From JAVBRU01 sp031547595 (GTDB taxonomy: Bacteria > Bacillota > Clostridia > Christensenellales > Aristaeellaceae), in contig JAVBRU010000002.1 in NCBI GenBank assembly GCA_031547595.1, forward strand, positions 1 to 64,000: a stretch of 64,000 nt of DNA. The letters are read 5' to 3'. Of the stretch, positions 24,315 through 32,415 are shown one piece after another (within the stretch, counting starts at the first letter, position 1; every line of letters begins with the position of its first letter). Under the pieces are notes generated by a model that saw nothing but the letters and a program-made list of their open reading frames with translations, did no database searches and was not told the DNA's origin. A program made the translations under genes and the position numbers.

Positions 24315-25619
24315 GTGGATACGAATATGCGCTATCATTCTGTGCGGCTGGACAAAAACCGCTGCAAAGGATGCACCAATTGCTTAAAACACTGCCCCAC
24401 TGAGGCCATCCGCGTGCGCGATGGGCGTGCCCGGATTATTGACGAGCGCTGCATTGATTGCGGCGAGTGTATCCGCATTTGCGATTATCACGCCAAGGTG
24501 GCGGTGACGGATGGCCTGGAAGCGTTAAAGGGCTTCAAATACACCATTGCGCTGCCCGCGCCCTCGTTGTATGGGCAGTTTCGAAACCTCAAAAAGATCG
24601 ATTATGTGCTGGAAGCACTCAAGCGCATCGGCTTTACCGATGTGTTTGAGGTGGCGCGCGGCGCGGATATTGTGAGCCGCGCCATCCGCGAAAAATTGCG
24701 CGAAACAGGGCTGCCCCGGCCACTAATATCTTCGGCCTGCCCGGCGGTGGTGCGGCTGATTCAGGTGCGTTTTCCAGATCTGATCCCGCACATTGTGGAT
24801 GTGCGCCAGCCCATGGAGGTGGCAGCGACCATCGCAAAAGCCGAGTTCTGCAAGGCGCATGACTGCCTGCCAGAGGAGGTTGGCTGCTTCTTTATCACGC
24901 CCTGTCCGGCCAAAATGACGGCCATCCGCAGCCCCATTGGCCAGGAGGTGTCGGCGATGGACGGCGCGATCTCCATCATGGAGGTGTATGGGCAGCTGCG
25001 CTCGCGTATCGGCGCCATCCAGCTGGAGAAGGAAATTGTCACCTCCACAGCGTATGGCGTGGCCTGGGCGACCAGTAGCGGCGAATCGGCGGCAGTATGC
25101 CCCGAAAACTCACTGGCGGTGGACGGCATCCAGAACGTGCTACACGTGCTGGAGGAAATTGAGAACAATAAGCTGAACGACCTCGTGTTCTTTGAGGGCG
25201 CTGCGTGCATGGGTGGGTGCGTTGGCGGGCCGCTGACGTTTGAAAACAACTATGTGGCCAAGAACACCATCCGTAAACTGGTGGACGGCATGGAAAAGCA
25301 CCATCCCACGGAAACCGTATCGGCCTCCGTGATGGGCAAGCATCCGCTGTATAACGACGCGTCCATCGCGCCCAACAGCGTGATGCAGCTGGACGACAAC
25401 ATCGGCGTTGCCATGCAAAAGATGGAGCGGATGAACAAGATATTGATCGGCCTGCCGGGGTATGACTGCGGCTCCTGCGGGTCTCCCACCTGCCGCACCT
25501 TTGCCGAGGACATCGTGCGGGGCTACTGCCGCGAAATCGATTGTATTTATAAACTAAAAGATCAGTTGAAGGTGCTGGCCGAGGAAATGGTGACCCTGGC
25601 GCAGACCAAACGCGAATAG
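24315..25619 (+). CDS. Putative sensory [FeFe]-hydrogenase-like protein
   Basis: A 434-residue iron-sulfur protein: two N-terminal 4Fe-4S motifs (C17, C20, C23, C27; C46, C49, C52, C56), an H-cluster-type domain, and a C-terminal GYDCGSCGSPTC (383-393) plus C410 Fe-S domain (PF04060 type). The three H-cluster motifs read ISSACPA (A141, C142), TPCPAK (C197) and ACMGGCVGGP (C298, C302). The four cluster-binding cysteines are kept, but the first L1 cysteine, the proton relay of catalytic enzymes, is alanine. Group C/D hydrogenases with this trait are proposed redox or hydrogen sensors. ATP-binding and DRTGG genes on both sides agree with sensing rather than catalysis. Confidence 0.85.
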   Translation: MDTNMRYHSVRLDKNRCKGCTNCLKHCPTEAIRVRDGRARIIDERCIDCGECIRICDYHAKVAVTDGLEALKGFKYTIALPAPSLYGQFRNLKKIDYVLEALKRIGFTDVFEVARGADIVSRAIREKLRETGLPRPLISSACPAVVRLIQVRFPDLIPHIVDVRQPMEVAATIAKAEFCKAHDCLPEEVGCFFITPCPAKMTAIRSPIGQEVSAMDGAISIMEVYGQLRSRIGAIQLEKEIVTSTAYGVAWATSSGESAAVCPENSLAVDGIQNVLHVLEEIENNKLNDLVFFEGAACMGGCVGGPLTFENNYVAKNTIRKLVDGMEKHHPTETVSASVMGKHPLYNDASIAPNSVMQLDDNIGVAMQKMERMNKILIGLPGYDCGSCGSPTCRTFAEDIVRGYCREIDCIYKLKDQLKVLAEEMVTLAQTKRE

Positions 25620-25630
25620 GAGCGACAAAA

Positions 25631-25978
25631 ATGAAAGTATCCGAATTGAAGAATTTGCTGGACGCCAAGAACCTGACGCCGGATGTGCCGATGGATAAAG
25701 ATGTGCTGTGCGGCTATACGTGCGATTTGCTCAGCTGGGTGATGGCACATGGCGAGGAAGGCATGGCCTGGGTGACGGTGCAGACACACCTCAACGTGAT
25801 TGCGGTTGCCGTGCTGGCAGAAATGGCGTGCGTGATTTTGCCGGAAGGCATTGATATGGAGGCTGCCAGCCTTGACAAGGCCGCGCAGGAGGGCATGTGC
25901 GTGCTGCAATGCGCGCAGTCTGCCTATGCGCTGTGCGGCAAGATGGCGGCGGCGGGCATTGCGGAAAGAACGGCCTGA
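25631..25978 (+). CDS. DRTGG-domain-like protein
   Basis: A 115-residue protein (MKVSELKNLLDAKNLTPDVP; WVMAHGEEGMAWVTVQTHLN; VILPEGIDMEAASLDKAAQEG) resembling the second small DRTGG-like protein of hydrogenase loci, where it always travels with the sensor-type hydrogenase in my recollection. Function unknown. AGGAGCG precedes ATG 25631; the PHP gene begins 6 bp past its stop, likely coupled. Confidence 0.75.
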   Translation: MKVSELKNLLDAKNLTPDVPMDKDVLCGYTCDLLSWVMAHGEEGMAWVTVQTHLNVIAVAVLAEMACVILPEGIDMEAASLDKAAQEGMCVLQCAQSAYALCGKMAAAGIAERTA

Positions 25979-25983
25979 CACCC

Positions 25984-26697
25984 ATGGAGTATTTTGCGGA
26001 TTTGCACATCCACTCCTGCCTGTCCCCCTGTGCCAACGATGATATGACGCCCTGCAACATCTGCGGCATGGCGGTGGTGAAGGAGCTGGACATCATTGCG
26101 GTAGCCGATCACAACACCGCGCGCAACCTGCCCGCTATTGCGGAGGTGGCGGCGGCCTATGGCCTGACGCTGCTTCCGGCGATTGAGATCACCAGCAAAG
26201 AGGAAGTGCATGTGCTGGGCTATTTCCCCACGGTGGAAATCGCTGTGGCGTTTGGCGAGATGCTCAAAACCCATCTGCCGCCCATGAAAAACAAGCCGCG
26301 CTTCTTTGGCGAGCAGCTGGTGATGAACAGCGACGACGAAGTGATTGCCAATGAAGATGCGCTGCTGATTGGCGCGACCGACCTGCCCATCAGCGACATT
26401 GTGCGCCTGGTGGGGGAGACCGGCGGGCTTGCCGTGCCTGCGCATATCAACCGTGGCAGCAATGGTTTGCTGATCAACCTGGGCATGATGCCGCCGGATA
26501 TTGACTGCCCTACGCTGGAGGTGTGGCGCTTTTTGCCGTGTGACGAAGAAGTGTTGCGCGGCAAGCATGTGCTGCATGCCTCCGACGCGCACGAATTGGG
26601 TGCGATTCAGGAGCGGGAGCATGCCCTTCGCCTGCCCGAGTGCAGCGTGGACGCGCTGCTTGCATGGATGAAAAGCGAGCAAAAATTGGATGCTTAA
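25984..26697 (+). CDS. PHP-domain phosphoesterase
   Basis: A 237-residue PHP-fold protein with metal ligands in ADLHIHSCLSPC (4-15), VADHNTARNLP and, at the C-terminus, LHASDAHELG. PHP proteins are metal-dependent phosphoesterases (TrpH/YciV type act on nucleotides or RNA ends); the substrate here is unknown. In hydrogenase loci of thermophilic and gut anaerobes a PHP gene sits beside the sensor-like hydrogenase. ATG 25984 has no clear ribosome binding site and probably relies on coupling to the upstream gene; the longer frame from 25897 overlaps it by 82 bp and is rejected. Confidence 0.85.
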   Translation: MEYFADLHIHSCLSPCANDDMTPCNICGMAVVKELDIIAVADHNTARNLPAIAEVAAAYGLTLLPAIEITSKEEVHVLGYFPTVEIAVAFGEMLKTHLPPMKNKPRFFGEQLVMNSDDEVIANEDALLIGATDLPISDIVRLVGETGGLAVPAHINRGSNGLLINLGMMPPDIDCPTLEVWRFLPCDEEVLRGKHVLHASDAHELGAIQEREHALRLPECSVDALLAWMKSEQKLDA

Positions 26698-26821
26698 CAG
26701 CCTTTTTGTATACAATTTGATAAACATACAGTTTGGCCGCGAAAATGTATAAATTTCATTATAAATTGCAAAAAATGTGCGTGCATTTGAAGCGATTCTA
26801 TGTTAAAATAATAGATGGTGT

Positions 26822-26840
26822 GTTAAGCGCTTGGCTTAAC
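26822..26840 (+). promoter_or_regulatory. Inverted repeat in the hydC leader
   Basis: GTTAAGC (26822-26828) and GCTTAAC (26834-26840) form a perfect 7-bp inverted repeat around GCTTG, 30 bp before the hydC ATG and just downstream of a possible TTGAAG/TAATAG promoter (about 26789-26816). It could be an operator or an RNA hairpin. It resembles half-sites of a Rex box (TTAA..TTAA), but the 9-nt centre is too wide for the Rex consensus I know. Confidence 0.5.
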
Positions 26841-26869
26841 GCGAAAGAAAAAGGAGGTCTTATGCTGCC

Positions 26870-27349
26870 ATGCAGGACATGAAGGACAATTATGCAAAGC
26901 TGCAACAGGTCATCGCAGCGCATAAAGACGAACGCGGTGCGCTGATGCCCGTGCTTCAACAGGCGCAGGCCATCTTTGGCTGTGTGCCGATCGATGTGCA
27001 AAAGTTTATCGCAGAGGGCTTGGGCGTCACGCTGAGTGAAGTGTACGGCGTCGCCACGTTCTATGCGCAGTTCACCCTGGAGCCCAATGGCGAAAACACC
27101 ATCAGCGTGTGCATGGGCACCGCGTGCTACGTAAAGGGCGCGCAGAAGATTCTGGACCGCTTGAGTGAAGAACTGCATGTGCCGGTGGGCAAGACCACGG
27201 CCGATGGCAAGTTCACCCTCAACGCCACCCGCTGCCTGGGCGCATGCGGCCTGGCACCGGTTATGACCATCAACGAAGAAGTATATGGCCGCCTGACCCC
27301 CGATGAGATTCCGGGCATCCTGGCCAAGTATCATACAGAAAAGGCATAA
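26870..27349 (+). CDS. hydC: Bifurcating hydrogenase subunit HydC (NuoE-like 2Fe-2S)
   Basis: A 159-residue thioredoxin-fold 2Fe-2S protein of the NuoE/24-kDa family. Ligands are visible as CMGTAC and CLGACG, with the family segment CVPIDVQKFIAEGLGVTLSE and VYGVATFYAQFTL. In trimeric electron-bifurcating hydrogenases HydC pairs with HydB. An upstream AAGGAGG sits 12 nt before ATG 26870; a nearer ATG (26861) opens only a six-codon frame that ends across the hydC start, which may set up coupling. Its own promoter region and the ATPase gene 3 bp downstream mark the start of the second hydrogenase transcription unit. Confidence 0.93.
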   Translation: MQDMKDNYAKLQQVIAAHKDERGALMPVLQQAQAIFGCVPIDVQKFIAEGLGVTLSEVYGVATFYAQFTLEPNGENTISVCMGTACYVKGAQKILDRLSEELHVPVGKTTADGKFTLNATRCLGACGLAPVMTINEEVYGRLTPDEIPGILAKYHTEKA

Positions 27350-27352
27350 ACC

Positions 27353-27907
27353 ATGCGCGATTTATCCCTGCATGTGCTGGACCTTGCACAAAACAGCGTG
27401 ACGGCAAACGCATCGGTGGTAGAGATTCACGTATCCTTGAGCGATGACGGCTGGCTTCGTATTGTGATCAAGGATGACGGCAAAGGCATGTCAAAAGACC
27501 TGCTGGAGCGTGTGATCAGTCCCTTTGCCACCACGCGCACCACGCGCAAAGTGGGCCTTGGCATCCCGCTGATGATGCAAAACGCGCGGCTGGCGGGCGG
27601 CGATGTGGTGCTGGAGAGTGAGCTGGGTGTTGGCACTACGCTGACGGCCACGCTGAACACCCAAAGCATTGATTGCCTGCCGCTGGGCGATATGGCGGAA
27701 ACCATGGTCACGCTGGTCAGCGCCAACCCGGAAGGGCCGGATTTTGTGCTGACGTGCACGTCAAGAAACGGGGAAATGGCCTTTGACACCCGCGAGGTGC
27801 GCCAAGCGCTGGAGGGTGTGCCGCTGAACGAACCTGAAATCGTCGCATGGATGCTGGAATCCTTGCACGAAGAAATTCAACCAATCTTTGGAGGGATATT
27901 ATTATGA
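27353..27907 (+). CDS. GHKL ATP-binding protein in hydrogenase operon
   Basis: A 184-residue protein with a histidine-kinase-type ATPase domain but no dimerisation/phosphoacceptor domain: N-box LHVLDLAQNSVTANAS, G1 IKDDGKGMSKDL, G2 TRKVGLGIPLMMQNARLAGG. The last 70 residues form a separate small domain. This is a constant companion of hydCBA in clostridia; its role is unproven. TGA overlaps the next ATG (ATGA, 27904-27907). Confidence 0.85.
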   Translation: MRDLSLHVLDLAQNSVTANASVVEIHVSLSDDGWLRIVIKDDGKGMSKDLLERVISPFATTRTTRKVGLGIPLMMQNARLAGGDVVLESELGVGTTLTATLNTQSIDCLPLGDMAETMVTLVSANPEGPDFVLTCTSRNGEMAFDTREVRQALEGVPLNEPEIVAWMLESLHEEIQPIFGGILL

Positions 27908-28281
27908 AATCATTGGCAGAACTGCAAGCCATCCGTCAGAAGACGCTGGACCGCATCAGCCTGCGCAAGGAAGACGAAGAAAATGCCGTGCGCGTAGTCG
28001 TGGGCATGGCCACCTGCGGTATCGCCGCTGGCGCGCGTCCCGTGATGCTGGGCTTTGTGGATGAAATCAGCAAGCGCAGCTTGCAGCACGTCACCGTGTC
28101 CCAGACCGGCTGCATTGGCATGTGCCGCCTGGAGCCCATGGTGGATGTGTACATGCCCGGTCAGGAAAAAGTGACCTACGTGCATGTGAACCCCGAAATG
28201 GTGGGCCGCATCGTGGCTGAGCACATTGTGAATGGCCGCCCGGTTGCCGAGTACACCATTGGCGCCGCAGAAGACAAATAA
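27904..28281 (+). CDS. Thioredoxin-like 2Fe-2S protein
   Basis: A 125-residue 2Fe-2S ferredoxin of thioredoxin fold, like the small protein encoded next to the Thermotoga hydrogenase genes. Cysteines sit in VVVGMATCGIAAGA and TGCIGMCRLEP. It could feed or receive electrons at HydB, or belong to the sensor module. GGAGGG precedes ATG 27904; the frame's upstream extension overlaps the previous gene. HydB starts 30 bp downstream. Confidence 0.88.
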   Translation: MKSLAELQAIRQKTLDRISLRKEDEENAVRVVVGMATCGIAAGARPVMLGFVDEISKRSLQHVTVSQTGCIGMCRLEPMVDVYMPGQEKVTYVHVNPEMVGRIVAEHIVNGRPVAEYTIGAAEDK

Positions 28282-28311
28282 TAGCAAGCCGCTAGAGGAG
28301 GAAAATCGCCT

Positions 28312-30108
28312 ATGGACATTTACCGTTCCCATGTGCTTGTCTGCGGCGGTACCGGCTGTACATCGTCGGGATCAACGCAGCTTATTACGCGGTTTGAAGA
28401 GCAAATCGCCAAACTGGGCCTGGAAAAAGAAATCAAAATTATCCGCACCGGCTGCTTTGGCCTGTGCGAAGCCGGCCCTGTTGTCATCGTATACCCCGAG
28501 GGCACGTTCTACAGCCGCGTCAAGGTAGACGATGTAGACGAAATCGTATCCGAGCATCTGCTCAAAGGCCGCCCCGTGCAGCACCTGGTGTACGTGGATC
28601 ACGGCAGCATGGAGCAAAATGCCGAGAAATCCCTCGAAGACATCAACTTCTACAAGCACCAGAAGCGTATCGCGCTGCGCAACTGCGGCGTGATCGATCC
28701 GGAGCAGATCGACGAATACCTCGCGTTTGACGGCTACAAGGCACTTGAAAAAGCGCTGACCGCCATGACGCGTGAAGAAGTGATCGACGAGATTTTGAAA
28801 TCCGGCCTTCGCGGGCGCGGCGGCGGCGGTTTCCCCACCGGTCTTAAGTGGAAGTTCACCTACAACAGCGTCAGCGACCAGAAGTATGTGGCCTGCAACG
28901 CCGACGAGGGCGACCCCGGCGCGTTTATGGACCGCAGCGTTCTGGAAGGCGACCCCCACGCCATCGTGGAGGCCATGGCCATCGCGGGCTACGCCATTGG
29001 CGCCAGCGAAGGCTATGTGTATGTGCGCGCGGAATATCCCATCGCCGTCAAGCGCCTGGAAATTGCCATTGAGCAGGCGCGTGAATATGGCCTTTTGGGT
29101 AAGAATATTTTTGATAGCGGCTTTGATTTTGACATGCACATCCGCCTGGGCGCCGGCGCATTTGTGTGCGGCGAAGAAACGGCGCTGATGATGTCCATCG
29201 AAGGCCAGCGCGGCGAGCCGCGTCCGCGTCCTCCCTTCCCCGCTGTCAAGGGTTTGTTTGACAAACCTACCATGCTCAACAACGTAGAAACCTACGCCAA
29301 CGTGCCCCAGATTATCCTGAACGGCTGGGAATGGTTCGCGGGCATGGGCACCGAGAAGAGCAAGGGCACCAAGGTGTTCGCACTGGGCGGCAAGATCAAC
29401 AACACCGGCCTTGTGGAAGTGCCCATGGGCACCCCGCTTCGCGAGATCATCTATGATATCGGCGGCGGCATCCCCGGTGGCAAAAAGTTCAAGGCTGTGC
29501 AGACTGGCGGCCCCTCTGGCGGCTGCTTGCCCACCCAGCTGCTGGACACCCCTGTGGACTATGACAACCTGATCGCGGCGGGCTCTATGATGGGCTCCGG
29601 CGGTATGATCGTCATGGACGAAGACAACTGCATGGTGGACATCGCCCGCTTCTTCCTCGATTTCACCGTGGATGAGAGCTGCGGCAAGTGTGCGCCCTGC
29701 CGCATCGGCACCCGCCGCATGCTGGAAATCCTGGAGCGCATCGTGGAAGGCAAGGGTCAGGAAGGCGACATCGAAAAGCTCGAAAACCTGGCCAAGACCA
29801 TCAAAGCCACCGCACTGTGCGGCCTTGGGCAGACTGCGCCCAACCCCGTGCTCTCCACGCTCAACTTTTTCCGGGATGAATACGAAGCGCACATCAAGGA
29901 AAAACGCTGCCCCGCGCACCATTGCCAGTCGCTGCTGCAGTATGTGATCAACGACAAGTGCCGCGGCTGCACCGCTTGCGCGCGTGTGTGCCCGGTGGGC
30001 GCCATCAGCGGCGAAGTGAAGCAGATGCACCACATCGATGCCAGCAAGTGCATCAAGTGCGGCGCATGTATCGAGAAGTGCCGCTTCGGCGCTATCGCCA
30101 AACAATAA
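28312..30108 (+). CDS. hydB: Bifurcating hydrogenase subunit HydB (NuoF-like)
   Basis: A 598-residue flavoprotein. N-terminal thioredoxin-like 2Fe-2S domain (CGGTGC..TGCFGLCEAGP), NuoF core with GLRGRGGGGFPTGLKW (FMN/NADH site) and ACNADEGDPGAFMDR, SLBB part, 4Fe-4S motif CGKCAPCRIGTRRM, and two C-terminal ferredoxin motifs CRGCTACARVCP and CIKCGACIEKC. In HydABC this subunit holds the FMN proposed to bifurcate electrons between NADH and ferredoxin. Length and order match bifurcating HydB. GAGGAGG precedes ATG 28312. Confidence 0.96.
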   Translation: MDIYRSHVLVCGGTGCTSSGSTQLITRFEEQIAKLGLEKEIKIIRTGCFGLCEAGPVVIVYPEGTFYSRVKVDDVDEIVSEHLLKGRPVQHLVYVDHGSMEQNAEKSLEDINFYKHQKRIALRNCGVIDPEQIDEYLAFDGYKALEKALTAMTREEVIDEILKSGLRGRGGGGFPTGLKWKFTYNSVSDQKYVACNADEGDPGAFMDRSVLEGDPHAIVEAMAIAGYAIGASEGYVYVRAEYPIAVKRLEIAIEQAREYGLLGKNIFDSGFDFDMHIRLGAGAFVCGEETALMMSIEGQRGEPRPRPPFPAVKGLFDKPTMLNNVETYANVPQIILNGWEWFAGMGTEKSKGTKVFALGGKINNTGLVEVPMGTPLREIIYDIGGGIPGGKKFKAVQTGGPSGGCLPTQLLDTPVDYDNLIAAGSMMGSGGMIVMDEDNCMVDIARFFLDFTVDESCGKCAPCRIGTRRMLEILERIVEGKGQEGDIEKLENLAKTIKATALCGLGQTAPNPVLSTLNFFRDEYEAHIKEKRCPAHHCQSLLQYVINDKCRGCTACARVCPVGAISGEVKQMHHIDASKCIKCGACIEKCRFGAIAKQ

Positions 30109-30127
30109 TCGTGGGGAGGAAATGTAA

Positions 30128-31876
30128 ATGGAACAGATGATTACTCTTACGATTGACGGCGTGAAAGTGGAAGTGCCTGCCGGTACGAGCGTGCTCGAAG
30201 CAGCCAAATCGGCGCATATCAATATTCCCACGCTGTGCTATCTGAAAGATACCAATGCCATCGGCGCGTGCCGTATGTGCGTGGTAGACACTGGCGCCCG
30301 CGCTTTGCAGGCGTCCTGCGTGCTGCCCGCCACTGAAGGCATGAATGTTAAAACCAATACCCCCGAAATCCGCAGCTACCGTAAGACCCTCTTGGAGCTG
30401 GTGCTCAGCAATCACGACAAGAAGTGCCTCACCTGCGTGCGCAGCCAGAACTGCGAGCTGCAGGAAATGTGCAAGGACCTTGGCGTAGACAGCGGCGATA
30501 CCTACGCGGGCAAGATGAACGAATACGCCATTGACGACGCTTCGCCCTCCATCGTGCGCGACAACAACAAGTGCATCCTGTGCCGCCGCTGCGTTGCGGT
30601 GTGCTCCAAGGTGCAAAAAGTGGGCGTCATCGGCGCTGTCAACCGCGGCTTCACCACCTCCATCGAATCTCCCTGGAACCTCAAGCTCAACGACATGGCG
30701 TGCATCAACTGCGGCCAGTGCATCACCGCGTGCCCCGTGGGCGCTCTGCGCGAGAAGGACGAGACCGCGCTGGTGTGGAAGCTGTTGGCTGATAAGAGCA
30801 AGCACGTGGTCGTGCAGCCTGCTCCCGCCGTGCGCGCCGCGCTGGGCGAAGAGTTTGGCCTGCCGATGGGCACCGCCGTGACGGGCAAGATGGCCGCCGC
30901 GCTGCGCCGCCTGGGCTTTGATAAGGTGTTTGACACCGATTTCGCTGCCGACCTCACCATCATGGAAGAGGCCACCGAGCTGCTGGGCCGCCTGCAAAAC
31001 GGCGGCACGCTGCCCATGATCACCTCCTGCTCGCCGGGCTGGATCAAGTTCTGCGAGACCTATTATCCCGAGTTTATCCCCAACCTCTCCTCTTGCAAAT
31101 CCCCCCACGAAATGATGGGTGCGGTGGTCAAGAGCTATTATGCCAAACATGCCGGCATTGACGCGAAGGACATTGCTGTCGTATCCGTCATGCCCTGCAC
31201 CGCCAAGAAGTTTGAAGCCGACCGCGAAGAGCTGGCTGGCACAGGCTATCCGGATGTGGACGCCGTCATCACCACCCGTGAGCTGGCGCGCATGATCAAG
31301 GAAGCGGGCATCGACTTTGCCCATCTGGCCGACGAAGACTTTGACGATCTGCTGGGCGAGAGCACCGGCGCGGGCGTCATCTTTGGTGCCACCGGCGGCG
31401 TGATGGAAGCTGCGCTTCGCACCGCCTACGAAGTCGTGACCGGCAAGAACCTCGACAACGTGGACTTCAGTGCCGTGCGCGGCGTGGAAGGCATCAAGGA
31501 AGCCAGCGTGCAGGTGGGCGACATCACGGTCAACGTCGCCGTGGCGCATGGCACCGGCAACGCTTCCAAGCTGCTGGATCTTGTCAAGTCCGGCGAGAAG
31601 AACTACACCTTTATCGAAGTCATGGGCTGCCCCGGCGGCTGCGTGACCGGCGGCGGCCAGCCCATCGTGTCTGCCAAGACCCGTATGGAGTGCGATCCCC
31701 GCATTGTCCGTGCGTCCGCGTTGTACGGCGAGGATCAGGGCAAGGCCAAGCGCAAGAGCCACGAGAACGTGCAGGTCAAGAACCTCTATGACGAGTTCCT
31801 CGAAAAGCCCAACAGCCACAAGGCGCATGAGCTGCTGCACACCCACTACGTGAAGCGCGAGAAGTATAGCAAGTAA
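30128..31876 (+). CDS. hydA: [FeFe] hydrogenase catalytic subunit HydA
   Basis: A 582-residue catalytic subunit. In order: 2Fe-2S domain (C37, C48, C51, C64), His-ligated 4Fe-4S (H96, C100, C103, C109), two 4Fe-4S motifs (C149-C159 and C192-C202), the H-cluster domain with TSCSPGW (299-305), MPCTAKK (C357) and EVMGCPGGCVTGGGQP (C501, C505), and a C-terminal small-subunit domain. L1 has Ser at the second position (TSCS), which I recall as common in multimeric bifurcating enzymes. It makes or consumes H2, coupled through HydBC to NADH and ferredoxin. GGGGAGG precedes ATG 30128; element copy 5 follows the stop. Confidence 0.97.
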   Translation: MEQMITLTIDGVKVEVPAGTSVLEAAKSAHINIPTLCYLKDTNAIGACRMCVVDTGARALQASCVLPATEGMNVKTNTPEIRSYRKTLLELVLSNHDKKCLTCVRSQNCELQEMCKDLGVDSGDTYAGKMNEYAIDDASPSIVRDNNKCILCRRCVAVCSKVQKVGVIGAVNRGFTTSIESPWNLKLNDMACINCGQCITACPVGALREKDETALVWKLLADKSKHVVVQPAPAVRAALGEEFGLPMGTAVTGKMAAALRRLGFDKVFDTDFAADLTIMEEATELLGRLQNGGTLPMITSCSPGWIKFCETYYPEFIPNLSSCKSPHEMMGAVVKSYYAKHAGIDAKDIAVVSVMPCTAKKFEADREELAGTGYPDVDAVITTRELARMIKEAGIDFAHLADEDFDDLLGESTGAGVIFGATGGVMEAALRTAYEVVTGKNLDNVDFSAVRGVEGIKEASVQVGDITVNVAVAHGTGNASKLLDLVKSGEKNYTFIEVMGCPGGCVTGGGQPIVSAKTRMECDPRIVRASALYGEDQGKAKRKSHENVQVKNLYDEFLEKPNSHKAHELLHTHYVKREKYSK

Positions 31877-31882
31877 TGGGAG

Positions 31883-32018
31883 GACGCTGGGGACTACTCG
31901 TCCCCAGACCCCACGGCAGGGAGCAGTGCTCCCTGCACCCCCACTTTTGTATTCATGCATGATACTTGCGTGAATGCGGGGCAAAAAAGCGATGTGTTCG
32001 AACACATCGCTTTTTTAA
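31883..32018 (+). repeat. Dispersed multi-hairpin element, copy 5 (3'-truncated), with terminator
   Basis: Begins GACGCTG 6 bp after the hydA stop, same orientation. Stems: CTGGGGA/TCCCCAG, GCAGGGAGC/GCTCCCTGC, linker TTTTGTATTCATGC, then AAAAAAGCGATGTGTTCGAA/TTCGAACACATCGCTTTTTT palindrome (31984-32017), an excellent terminator in both directions. The outer stem's 3' arm and the last two inner hairpins seen in copies 1-4 are missing. Confidence 0.75.
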
Positions 32019-32033
32019 TGGAATAATACAGTT

Positions 32034-32174
32034 TATCCCCTTTGAGAAGAAGCCAATCCACGCGGCCCTCCCATGCTGATTACCAGGAGGGGGTTGGTGT
32101 CCTCCGGCAACCACTATCCGCTGATACTACAGATAGAGCAATAACCGGTGGATTGGCTCCTTTTCAAAAGGGAT
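32034..32174. repeat. 141-bp element with 27-bp inverted arms and three inner hairpins
   Basis: Left arm starting ATCCCCTTTGAGAAG and running through AGCCAATCCAC (32034-32060) is the near-perfect reverse complement of the right arm GTGGATTGGCTCC...AGGGAT (32148-32174), about 24 of 27 positions. Between them are three possible hairpins: CCCTCC/GGAGGG, GGTTG/CAACC and CTATC/GATAG. The layout suits either a MITE-like non-autonomous element or a structured RNA with a four-way junction. No target-site duplication is visible at the ends. Confidence 0.7.
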
Positions 32175-32192
32175 CGCCCAAGGGCTGCGATG

Positions 32193-32384
32193 CTACTTCT
32201 TCGGGCTACCGGTGCCTGTGACAGAAGGTGGGCATTGCTCGTGGCTGCTATCGCTGGAAGCCTTGTAGATCAATTCTACAATCTGCACTGCTGTTTCTGC
32301 ACGCTGGGGCGATAGAGTGCAAAATAGCTTTAAGACACTCTTTGTATCGCCATAGGAAGGTGCCTTTGTTGGTTCCATCGCCAT
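32193..32384 (-). CDS. Small helical protein divergent from XRE regulator
   Basis: A 63-residue protein (MAMEPTKAPSYGDTKSVLKL...) with a predicted amphipathic helix VLKLFCTLSPQRAETAVQIV. GGAG lies 9 nt before ATG 32384; a GTG at 32399 would overlap that site. A near-consensus minus-strand promoter (32416-32444) points straight at it. The core pattern V-L-x2-F-x2-L-S/T resembles the 63-residue protein at 63085, which also lies divergent from an XRE gene. Function unknown. Confidence 0.62.
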   Translation of the reverse strand: MAMEPTKAPSYGDTKSVLKLFCTLSPQRAETAVQIVELIYKASSDSSHEQCPPSVTGTGSPKK

Positions 32385-32415
32385 TCTCATCATCTCCACA
32401 ATTCAATATGGGTAC

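Noticed and set aside
26822..26840. Rex (NADH-sensing repressor) operator before hydC
   Set aside because: The inverted repeat has TTAA half-sites but a 9-nt centre and lacks the TTG/CAA ends, so it does not meet the Rex consensus. Kept only as an unassigned inverted repeat.
28372..32005. Long minus-strand frames (about 619 and 637 codons) opposite hydB and hydA
   Set aside because: Shadows of the hydrogenase genes; low-complexity Ala/His composition and no start signals or family motifs.
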